Shown here piece by piece: positions 35,490-44,821 of a stretch of 64,000 nucleotides of DNA. Position 1 is the stretch's first letter. Every line of letters begins with the position of its first letter. The stretch comes from Linnemannia hyalina (Eukaryota > Mortierellomycota > Mortierellomycetes > Mortierellales > Mortierellaceae): assembly GCA_019671135.1 (NCBI GenBank), contig JAHRHY010000021.1, positions 682,001-746,000 of the forward strand. The letters run 5' to 3'. The position numbers were made by a program, and so were the translations under genes. The notes beneath the pieces were generated by a model. It was not told where the DNA came from and ran no database searches. It was given only the letters and a program-made list of their open reading frames with translations.

Positions 35490-37848
35490 TTACGCGCAAG
35501 CGACACTGGTGGCAACAGGCATGGGCATGGTCATAGCGGCATACAGAGACGATGTATCCGTCTGCTCCTGCTGCATCATCGAAGCCTTGACAGCAGCCTT
35601 AGCCTCGGCCTCCACCTTCTCATACGCCAAAGCACTGGGGCACTTGAACCGGTTGGGGACAAACGTCCTGTAAAAGAAGCCCGGCTTACACATCTCACCC
35701 ACAGTCTGATCCTTGACAGCCTCCTCCATCTTGCGCGCAATCTCCTCAATCTCCTTCTCCTTCAACTCCTTGGCCCGATAGCAGGGATCACAGATCCCGG
35801 ACCGGTTGATCAACTCAACGACGCGACGACGGTTGTTGTAATATGAAGGCCAGCATCGTTTGATCCAACCCTCCCGCCACTCCGCGAATTTGTTGGTGGT
35901 GGCACACTCCTTGGACTGGGCAAGCATCTTGGCGCGGAGGGGCTCGTCCATGGATTGGTACATCCTAACAAGATCCGTCTTGGACAGCGTCGCGGCTTCG
36001 AAAAGGGACTCCGTCAATTGGACCATCAGCATATAGATCAACGATTTGAGGACGACCGAGTCTTCCTCCAGACGACGCCTGACCTCGATCGACATTACAT
36101 CGGAATCTCTGTCGTTGCCCTTGGGGACGACCATGTATGTCTGGGCGAGGAGGCGTCTGTCTGTGTCGGCCTTGATCTCGGCACGCATCTGGGCGTCATA
36201 CTCCGCTTCGCGCTTGAGGGCTTCATACCGAGCCAGGAGCTCGTGTGCTGGGCCCTGTGCTGCCTCTCCTGAAGCTATTGTTGCTGCTGATGTGTTCTTG
36301 GGATCGACAACAGGCTCCGAGACCTCGGCTCTGTTGATGAAGAGTCCTGGCCAATCACCAAACGGCACAAACGGCTCCATGGGTACCTGACCCTCCTCCA
36401 CCGCCGATTGTGCTTCTACTGCTCCTGCTTCCGCTCCTATTGCCAACTCTCCACTTGTGCTGGTTTCTACAGCACTCGCATGCGATGCACCCATCCAAGA
36501 AGCAGACGCCAATGGTTGAACAGTATCCGCGTTGCTGACAGTAGGAAAGATCTCGGTGTTGGGGTTCAAGAGACTGGCGAGGAGGTTGGCGTGCTCCTTG
36601 GACATGCGTCCGTCGCCGCCAATACCACCGCTACCAAAGAGCGACTGCGACAACCGGGTCGCCTCGAGTTCCTGTCGCAGGAACTGGCAGTTCAGCTCTG
36701 ATTGGATCAAGCGGCGTTGGGTGTCTGCCGCCTCCTTCTTTGCGAGCTTGACCTCGTTCTCGAGATGGTCAATGTACTCTATTCCGATTATTTAATTGTC
36801 CAAATAACTACGGGTAAGTCACCGCGCGTCTCGCAAAAAAATATTCCGAGGGGGTGGGGGTCAATTGACGTAAAAGAGGAGAAGAGGAGATAATAGTAGT
36901 ACCTTTGCGGCGGACACGAAAGTTGCGGGCAGACAGCTTGTTTCGAAGCTGCCTTCGCTCCTTGCTGGTCATCAACTTGAGCTGGGACTCGGAAGGCTTA
37001 GCAAACTCGGACCCAAGCCCGAAACGTGCCTCGGAATCACTCTCCATCGCCATATCGTCGTTCATGGGCGGAGAAGGGTAGATTGTCCGCAACTTGTCGG
37101 CTGTCGTCTTTTCGGGGGAGACGGATCTCTCCGACGAGCTGCCTCTCTGCGACGATGTTGACACCAACTGTGAAGCTCTGCTGGGAGACGAAGTCATAGC
37201 AGCTGCAGCGGAGGTGGAGGAGGGTGCAGGAGTAGGAGGAGCTGGACTGTTGTGGATAGCAGCAGAGAGGAGCTGGTGCTGTTTATGCCGATGGGCCTGT
37301 TGTAGTTGCTGCAGCTGCATAAACCGTTCCTTCCAGATATCCTCTGGTGGCGGTATCGATGTCGACGAGTGGATACTACTACCGGAAGAGAAAAGGGCGG
37401 GGCTGATCAGGGTCGACGCAGATGTGGGGACTGCTGTTGCTGTTGCGATACAAGAAGCAGTCGAGGGCGCTACCTTGGGTGCTACCCTGGGCAGGATGGG
37501 CTTGATGTGGACGGGTGCAGCTGCTGTTGGGCGAGTTGCAGCAGCCATTGGTTGGAGTTGTGGTACGGGGGCTATTGCGATAGGGGTGCGATTGGAGGAG
37601 GGTGGCATACTTGGGGATAATTGACGATACGAGGATGATGATGTTGGGAGGGGACTTGTTGCCGGTGCAATTGGCCTATGCTGCAGTTGTGGTTGTGGTT
37701 GTGGTTGAGGTGGTACTGCCACAGGGAGAGGGGTATCGGAGGTGGGGAAGAAGGAGGTGAAGGTGGCGTCATTGTCGGTGTTGAGGAGGTATTCGAACAA
37801 GTCAGCACTTGACATGTCAGCCGCCTGGTGGTGTCCCGAGAAGTCCAT
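35490..37848 (-). CDS. bZIP transcription factor
   Basis: Two minus-strand exons, 36903-37848 and 35490-36778, with a 124-base phase-1 intron, give 744 aa. The basic region is diagnostic: KERRQLRNKLSARNFRVRRK at about 296-315, containing the N-x3-AR-N-F-R-x-RR pattern of fungal bZIP DNA-contact residues, followed by EYIDHLENEVKLAKKEA and a coiled-coil dimerisation region. The intron falls between basic region and zipper. The N-terminal 290 residues are Pro/Ser/Ala/Gln-rich, as in activation domains, and start with an acidic-hydrophobic patch (SSADLFEYLLNTDNDATF). The C-terminal half has charged helices (KELKEKEIEEIARKMEEAV) and conserved-looking PGFFYRTFVPNRFKCPSA. It is presumably nuclear; target genes cannot be inferred. 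A TATATA lies about 90 bases upstream on the coding strand. Confidence 0.93.
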
Positions 37849-38160
37849 TGGAGTAGGAGTGATGTGAATAAATGAATGAGAGTGGAATGGAAGGAGGAGT
37901 AGAGTTGATCAGCCTGTTGGGAGAGGAAGAGCAAAGGTATATAGAAAGGGTCGTGAGTGACAAGAGAGTGAAGAGGAGCGAAGAGTGAGAAGTGAAGAAA
38001 GAAGAAGAGAAGAGGAAGAAAGAAAAAACGGCGAAGGGGACTAAATAAAAAAGGGCGGACACTGAGGACTGATAGAGTTGATGGTGCAACATGACCAATC
38101 AAACAACAACGGGTTCCATCACTTATGTTTCGGGTGTGTGTTTGCCCGGGGTGAGGGAGT

Positions 38161-38183
38161 ATCAATCAATCAATCAATCAATT
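38161..38183. repeat. ATCA tetranucleotide microsatellite
   Basis: More than five tandem ATCA units upstream of the bZIP gene. Confidence 0.9.
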
Positions 38184-38832
38184 GAGCTCCATACTCTTTG
38201 TTTGCACAGAGCGTGCACTGCGCTGTTGTTTGTTGTTGTCAACAATTGATTTCATGTTCATGCGCCTAATCACCATAAGAGTTGCTGCTGTTGATAGTGT
38301 TGGCTGCTGTTGAATGTTCCTTCACGAGAATTGAGGAGCTCCAAAGAAAAATTGCTTGATCGGGATACAGGAACGCGCGGCAGGCCTCTGATTGGCTGGA
38401 CATACTTGCACGCTCTGTCATTGGCCAATTCAAGTGTCCTTTGCGCTTCTCAGATATGAGGAGGGAGGCTATTCGGGGACGGGGCAAAAGAATGGACGAC
38501 CTTGGCTGTGTACGTTGTTGTGTGCACAGTGTACGGTGAGGGCTTAATACCTGGCGCGTGCGCAAAAAGAGGACCACTTACTTGCCTTTCTCTTTTATCG
38601 TCATTACTAATCATTCTATCCTGCGTACAACCATTGTGTCTGCCCTACAATCCCTTTGCCATATGTGTCCTGAATGCCCTGGCAGCCCTTTGTTTGATGG
38701 CATCAAAAAAAGCAGAGAAAAGAGAAGAAGGCTTTGCCCAAGAAAGACATAGAAGCAACGATCACACATGCCTCCAAGGACACCCCAACATTCATACACA
38801 ACACATAGCATCCAAAGCGCATACATAAAATA

Positions 38833-39108
38833 TTACTCGGATACACGGCTTAATCGTTTCGCTGTGAAGATTATGAACTGGACCTGGTACTTACACATCA
38901 CCACGTTTGATCTGTCATATTGAGCCCCCTTGCAATTCGCTACATACACATATGAAAGGTACCTGCCCCAGGGACCGAGATAGACGCCACCAACCGCACA
39001 ACGTGACAACTCGCTCTTCTCTTTGTACTGGCTCCGTGCCCCGTGCTTAGCTTTAGCTTGCCTTGTGGTAACGATATCCCCGGTCAATCGTATCAGCTCA
39101 TCATCCAA
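38833..39108 (-). CDS. doubtful small ORF, 91 aa
   Basis: Starts MDDELIRLTGDIVTTRQAK and has a balanced composition, with four Cys residues and several Tyr in the centre (GPWGRYLSYVYVANCKGAQY), unlike the low-complexity frames around it. No motif, signal peptide or membrane span is recognised, and no clear promoter or terminator was seen. It may be chance, a real small protein or the fossil exon of a lost gene. Confidence 0.2.
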   Translation of the reverse strand: MDDELIRLTGDIVTTRQAKAKHGARSQYKEKSELSRCAVGGVYLGPWGRYLSYVYVANCKGAQYDRSNVVMCKYQVQFIIFTAKRLSRVSE

Positions 39109-39848
39109 TCCCGCCCTTCTTCATCGGATTTGCTCACCATTCCCCCCTTGCCTTGCCTTCTCCGCAACTTCTTCATCCCTTCCAAGGGGCAGAATCAAAG
39201 AAAACAAAAGAAGAGAGAGAAAAAAGTAGGAAATGTAACTAACGGCTTGCTTGATGCTCTGAAATAAAAGGACACAAGCTGTATGTGTCCCTTTATTTTC
39301 CTTCCCTCCATCCATGGCCAGCCTTTTTTTTTGGCGAAAGGGAGGGAAGGAGGGAGGTACAAAATGAGGAGGTGGTTGAGTATTTGTTTGTGTTTGCGTT
39401 TGGATACACACGAAACAGAAGGCGTGTCACGGTGCAGATGCCTTCTTAAGGCGTTACAAGATGCAAGAGTCAAGGAATGGTCCCTTGGGTGTACTGTATG
39501 AATGATGGACAGGAAGGAAAGGGAAAAAGAAAGGGTAAGCATGGCTTGGCCCATGGTCCAAACGCATCTGCACTTTACTCCTTTCTCTCTTAGCTCCTCC
39601 CTTACCTTCCCTCTCCTTTGTGCCCCTTCCTAAGCCCGTTATTCATATCGCACAAGCCAACAAGACTGCATGTGGAAAGTACAAGACGTCCTTTGTCTCT
39701 TTCTTTTTTTTTCCCCCTCTTCTTTCATTCTTTTTTCGTTATTTTTTATTACCCATCCATCCAGCCATCCGTCGCTTTGCCCCGTTACAATTCCAATCAG
39801 TACTCTACTTTAATAATTAAGCACCCCCAACACTCAACCCAACTAATC

Positions 39849-41912
39849 ATGGAGACAGACACACCCACAACCACAATCATCCCCCCACCCTCAAACCACA
39901 GGTCCCATATGAAACGACCTTCATCCACCTTCTCCATACTTCAACCCCACTCTCAACCATACCCATATCCATACCCAGACTCGAGCACCACCACCGCCTC
40001 ATCCCCAATAGACACCGACCGCGACAACCTCGACGACGACGATGAGCAGCTAAGACTCCAACCATCATTCAAACGTAGATTGCTCATTCGACGACCTTGG
40101 ACAAACGCCGAACAGGAATCGGTGTATGTTGCTGTGGAACGATTGAAACTGTTTGGGAGGTGGGAGGAGGTGAAGACGAGGATGAACCTGAATCGGTCGT
40201 GTTCTGAGATTGAGGAAGAGTATAATCGGTTGTATGCTGAGATCCCCGACTCAGAGTATGAGGATTATATGGATGATGAGGATGAGGATGAGGATGAAGA
40301 GGAGGAGGACGAGGGAATGTATAGTGGTGAGGTATTGGTGGATGAAACCAACAAGAGCAATAGTGCACAGGCACAGGCGAGCACTCGTATCGCCAAAAGT
40401 GGTGGTGCGCTGTTGACCCCTGCCCCCACAGCCACTTCCTCTGCCGCACAGTCCACACATTCTTCACAGGAGAACCTTGCGGGTCTTTTTAGTATGGCCA
40501 AAGCAGCCGCCGCTGCTCATCAACAGCACCACCAACAGCAACAACAGCAGCAATTGAAGCAGCCTCTCCTGGACCCACAACGCCTTCCCTCCCCTCTTCC
40601 TCTCAATGAACAAGAAGACGAGTACGACGAAGGGTATGAGGACTATGAAGACCATCACCAGCAACAGCAACAACAACCGCAACAACACGACCAACAATCC
40701 AACTGCCCACAACCGTACCCACAGCAAACACTCGTCCACAACCAAGGCCACCGCTCAACTCCCAGCTTCTCATCCACAACATCAACAACCCGCCCCGCAA
40801 GGATGGTCCGCGTCTGGACACCTGAACAATCCGAGACGCTCAAGAACCTCGTCGAAGTCTACTTCCCAGGCGCTTACCGTATAAACTGGGTCTGGGTCGC
40901 AGCGCAGATGGGCAACGCGTTCACGAGAAAGCAGTGCAAGAACAAGTGGGAGATTATGAGGCGGAGGATGGGGACTGAGGATGAGATCATGTTGTTGAAG
41001 AGAGGGTATCAGGAATTTGGGCCTTCTTGGGGACAAATCCAGGAAAAGTATTTGCCAGAGAGGTCTAGGGGTGGGATTTCGATTATGTGGGAGCTTTTGG
41101 AGACTCGTGAGGCAGAGGTGGGACCGCAGTTTGGGTCAGGAGGAATGTCAGGGTCAGGGTCAGGGCCCGGACCAGGAAGTATTGTAGGGAGTACTAGTAG
41201 TGGCGGGGGAGGGGGAGGGACGTCAGGGATGATAACGATGACAGCAGGACCCGGATCGGCAAACATTCCTCGCAAGACGTTATCGCCCCACCGTAGGAAC
41301 TTGTCCCTGTCCTCTATCAAGTCGACACCCCTCCGTGTCAACATTTCCAAAGACAGTGCTTCCACTAGCACAGCTCATCGTCAAAGAACATCCACCGTCG
41401 ACATCGATGCAATGGAGCTGTCCTCCCCAACAACTTCTCTCTACACCTTGACCGAGGAAATGACCATAGGTTCCAACCCTCGCGCCACCACAACAACAGC
41501 CAGTCGACCCTACCAGCACCGGAAATCAGCCTCCGTCTCCAGTACAATATCCATGAGTAGATTCGGACATGGTCGCCACGGATCCGACGTTTCTCTCTTC
41601 GGTGAATGGGGCTCTTCAGAAAGAATGATGCCGATGACGTGGACAGAGCCGCTGACGAGACGGTTGCAGGATCTTGTACGAGAGCATTTTCCGAACCAGA
41701 GCAAGGTCAATTGGGCGATGATCTCCTCGTTGATGGGGTGTACCCCAATGGTGTCGAAGGACCAATGCAAGCGGCGGTGGTATCTGATTTCTCAGCAGCA
41801 GCAGCAGCAGCAACAGTTGCAGTTACAGCAACAACAGCAGTATCAGCAGCAACAACAGCAGCATGCGGCCATGGACTATCGACAGCAGCAGGACGAGGTC
41901 ATGTTGGTGTAG
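39849..41912 (+). CDS. multi-Myb/SANT-like domain protein
   Basis: One exon, 687 aa from the ATG at 39849 (context AATCATGGAG). The frame stays open to 39618, but that part is CT-rich leader-like sequence, so the shorter start is preferred. Modules with Myb/SANT spacing: about 80-130 (RRPWTNAEQESVYVAVERL ... GRWEEVKTRMN), about 318-372 (VRVWTPEQSETLKNLVEVYF ... INWVWVAAQMG ... CKNKW), a third helical block about 374-420 (EIMLLKRGYQEFGPSWGQI), and about 595-650 (MTWTEPLTRRLQDLV ... VNWAMISSLMG ... CKRRWYLIS). Such tryptophan-spaced helix bundles bind DNA or chromatin. Poly-Gln (around 220-235 and after 650), acidic and Gly-rich stretches link the modules, as in transcription regulators. Targets are unknown. 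Confidence 0.85.
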   Translation: METDTPTTTIIPPPSNHRSHMKRPSSTFSILQPHSQPYPYPYPDSSTTTASSPIDTDRDNLDDDDEQLRLQPSFKRRLLIRRPWTNAEQESVYVAVERLKLFGRWEEVKTRMNLNRSCSEIEEEYNRLYAEIPDSEYEDYMDDEDEDEDEEEEDEGMYSGEVLVDETNKSNSAQAQASTRIAKSGGALLTPAPTATSSAAQSTHSSQENLAGLFSMAKAAAAAHQQHHQQQQQQQLKQPLLDPQRLPSPLPLNEQEDEYDEGYEDYEDHHQQQQQQPQQHDQQSNCPQPYPQQTLVHNQGHRSTPSFSSTTSTTRPARMVRVWTPEQSETLKNLVEVYFPGAYRINWVWVAAQMGNAFTRKQCKNKWEIMRRRMGTEDEIMLLKRGYQEFGPSWGQIQEKYLPERSRGGISIMWELLETREAEVGPQFGSGGMSGSGSGPGPGSIVGSTSSGGGGGGTSGMITMTAGPGSANIPRKTLSPHRRNLSLSSIKSTPLRVNISKDSASTSTAHRQRTSTVDIDAMELSSPTTSLYTLTEEMTIGSNPRATTTTASRPYQHRKSASVSSTISMSRFGHGRHGSDVSLFGEWGSSERMMPMTWTEPLTRRLQDLVREHFPNQSKVNWAMISSLMGCTPMVSKDQCKRRWYLISQQQQQQQQLQLQQQQQYQQQQQQHAAMDYRQQQDEVMLV

Positions 41913-42255
41913 CATAAATAAATAATTGGCGACCCTGAAGGCATTTCAGCTGCCGTCTCGTTCGCCAGCAGTTCATTTGGTGGATTGACGAAAGAGGATT
42001 GTCTTTGCACCTTTCTTTTCCCCTCAAGAAGAACGAACTGCGGTCAACGGAAGGAAGGTCGATCCATATCCACTGATGACTTTATCTGTCTCACCGAGAG
42101 AGAGGACCTGACACAATTGCAAACAAAAGTGAAGAAATGAGAGAGAGAACATAGCACGTGCGTAAGCCCTTGGGGTTCTATGATCCTTTTTTGGTTCATC
42201 ACCTTCACTCACAACACGATTCACAGACACACACACCCATCGCTTTGCATTAGGA
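41913..42255. other. short intergenic region
   Basis: 3' flank of the SANT gene (ATAAATAAATAA just after the stop) and a CA-rich leader (CACACACACCC near 42228) before the broken F-box gene. No gene seen. Confidence 0.5.
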
Positions 42256-44063
42256 ATGAACCCACTGCTACTCCCAGAGATCATCCTGATCGTAGGAGCA
42301 TACCTTACACGTTCAGAAACAATCATCAGTCTCCGCGTCTGCACCCTCTGGCACGATGCACTGGAACCACTCCTCTACCACGACTTTAGTCTCCCCTGCA
42401 ATAAGTTCAAGACAACAAGAGCCAAGAAACGGAAGCAACGCAAGGCTGCTATGCTTCCCCCGCGGGATTTGACTTCATGTGCGGTCAACGAGCAATTGGT
42501 CGAGACAACAACGACAACACCAACAAAGGACAACAAGAACAAGAATAGCCGCCGGCGCCCCACAATTCCAGTAATGGAACGCAACGCCCAGCATATCCGC
42601 AGGCTGACGACCTCCAGTCTCCAATTGCTCGAGCATCTATCCTCAACCTGTTGCTCTCTCCAGAAATGGGTCTTTTATAGTCACGTCGACCAGAGGGCGC
42701 TCTTCCTGATTGTCATGAACCGGACGACACTTCGGTCGGTGCACCTGATCTACCCTCGACTTAGACCCATAGGACATGACGAGGTCAACACAATGGCGAT
42801 GCTGTTCAGGATCATGGACGAGCAATTGACAGGACTGCAGGATCTCTGTCTTCAGAATACTCGTATCGAGATGAACTCCCCTGCCGGCCCGCCTTTGGTG
42901 AACCTGTGTCGGTGGAGACCGGGATTACACCTGGATTTGAGGCGGTTTGGAGTAATGAACTGGCCGGAGATGGCGGCACTGATAGTTGAGTCGCAGCAGC
43001 AAAGGGAGGAGAACTATAATGCCAGGACAGCGGAACTGGACGACAATGAAGGAGCGCGGTTGACGACGCTGGTCCCAATGGTTCAGAATCGACTGGACAG
43101 ACTCACACTCAACGGCATCGACCAACCGCTAACACTATAACTGTAGCTCATCCGATAATGCACCAGCATGACGCGCCTCCCCTGGTTCAGCAAGGCAGGA
43201 TTACTGGAACCGTCCGAGTTTGGCAACATACCCTTCACGAGTCTACGCATGCTGGAACTGGGACACTTTGTCTCATCAGAGGATACCGTCCTGGCGCTTA
43301 TGATCGAGTTGATGCCCACTCTCAAAGTTCTGGTAGCAGATCTGGGATGGTTTGGCCAAAAGGCCATCAAGGCGGTCTGCGACAACGAGAACCAAGCTTG
43401 GACAAACAGTGTCAATGGCAGTGGCGTACAAGTCTGTCACCTGCAGGAGATCACACTGACCGACCAAAAGGATCAACCCAGGACCGAGCAGACGGATGAG
43501 CCCAGCAATAGCAGGACGTCAACACTACTTGGAGACTTGCTGACTCACTGTCGTTAGCTGAAAAACCTCTTCCTCATGGTTATCTCCAGGCCAGATGTGA
43601 GGATATCGACAGGATGTCCAGTCTCGCGACACCGAAAGAGTTGCAACTGCAAAGAGGATGAGACAAGTTTAAGGTGCTGTTGGTGCAGGATGTGACGCGA
43701 CTCAAGAACATCCAGGTCCTGGGCCTCCCAGGAGCTATTTGGATGAGATTGATCGGGGGTGTTAACAGGCACAAATGAGTGGAAAAACAAGGACACCATC
43801 CTAGGGCGACATAGACACTTCAGGATCTGGTCAGATTGCAAGAGATTGATGTATTGTTGTACAAGATGTCAAATCCGTGGAGGTATGGGTACAGAGATGA
43901 TTTCGAGTATTTGCCCAATGCCCTGCGGAGGATGGTACCCAACCTGAGGAGGCTTTCGTACGATGAAAAGATGAATATGTTTCCTATTCGTGAACGCGTT
44001 AAGGATGCCTGTTGCATGGTGAATTGGCAGCATTGGCGGGAGTTTTTTTTTCTTGATGAACAA
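42256..44063 (+). pseudogene. broken F-box/leucine-rich-repeat gene
   Basis: The first 294 codons are intact: an F-box-like start (LLLPEIILIVGAYLTRSE ... SLRVCTLWHDAL) and then LRR-like sequence (LQLLEHLSSTCCSLQKW; TTLRSVHLIYPRL). The frame then meets TAA at 43138, TAG at 43144 and TAA at 43156. It resumes in the same frame at 43168 (MTRLPWFSKAGLLEPSEF) to another TAG at 43555. LRR-like pieces continue with shifts (KNLFLMVISRPDV; VTRLKNIQVLGLPGA; QEIDVLLYKMSNPWRYGY; VPNLRRLSYDEKMNMF) to about 44063. Together these would make a protein of about 600 aa, the size of the intact F-box/LRR gene downstream. No intron with usable splice sites removes the stops. A truncated 294-aa product could still be made. 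Confidence 0.75.
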
Positions 44064-44821
44064 AGGACACGAATAATAAAGATGGTTTGCCTATTTACCT
44101 TTTTGCTTTGTTAGAGATAAAAATAGCCAAATAGCCCTGAAAAAAGAAAATTCTTGAGTGCAGGCGGTGTGTGAGTTGTGGTGCGTGCTAACGGCGTGTG
44201 CCTGTGGTGTGCTCAGGCCTCCATGGCGCAGGTAGTGGTGTAAAGGAAAAGAGTCGAAGATTTTTTTTGCGAGGCGGTGTAGAACATGGAAAGAAAATTA
44301 TTAACCGCAGAATGAGAGGAAAATGTAAAGGGAACCTTCCATTTTCCACAGTCCATTTGTCCGTTGGCTTCTATTCAGGGGGCTGATCCCCTCTCTCTCA
44401 CTCACTGCTACTCTCATATTCTTTCTTACTTTTTATTCGTCCTTGCCATCTTCGCCATCTTCGCCATTTTTGCCCGTCGACTGTCAAGGATCGATATATA
44501 AGTCACTGTATTCCCTCGGCATTTCCTTTCTGTTTTTCTTTTTTCTTCATCTTCTCACTCTCTTATACCCCCTGTTTATCCCTACAACACATTTTACTCT
44601 CATTCGTCTCCTTCGCATTCCATATCCTGCCGTTAATTCTTCTCATCCTTCGCCTCACACAGATACACCTTGCACGTACGCATTTCAATCCCTTTTTTTT
44701 TATTTCTCTAACGACCCATTGAACCCTACCTTTTACCATTTCATACAACTTCTTATCCCTTCGCCATTCGCACCTAACCTTAACGACTCCATCCTATCGC
44801 CCACCCTCCAAAGTCAACAAC
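44064..44821. other. intergenic region and promoter of the first tandem paralog
   Basis: No gene seen. Contains the TATA box listed below and a CT-rich leader of about 300 bases. A TCGCCATCT/TTCGCCAT short repeat occurs at 44443-44470. Confidence 0.5.
44495..44502 (+). promoter_or_regulatory. TATA box of the first tandem paralog
   Basis: TATATAAG about 320 bases upstream of the ATG at 44822, followed by a long CT-rich leader. The second paralog has a TATA box at a similar distance (about 280 bases), which supports both. Confidence 0.5.

Larger units (their letters stand above)
37849..39848. other. divergent intergenic region between bZIP and SANT genes
   Basis: Holds the upstream regions of two divergent regulators. 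Seen: a TATATA near 37938 on the minus strand, an ATCA tetranucleotide run at 38161-38183, and two CCAAT/ATTGG boxes near 38390 (GATTGGC) and 38420 (ATTGGCCAAT, both orientations). CT-rich leader sequence runs from about 39580 to 39780 before the SANT gene. One minus-strand frame is listed separately as doubtful. Confidence 0.5.

Noticed and set aside
39618..39848. Upstream in-frame ATG that would extend the SANT protein by 77 residues
   Set aside because: The extension is CT-rich leader-like sequence with simple Ser/Phe/Pro composition; the ATG at 39849 has better context.
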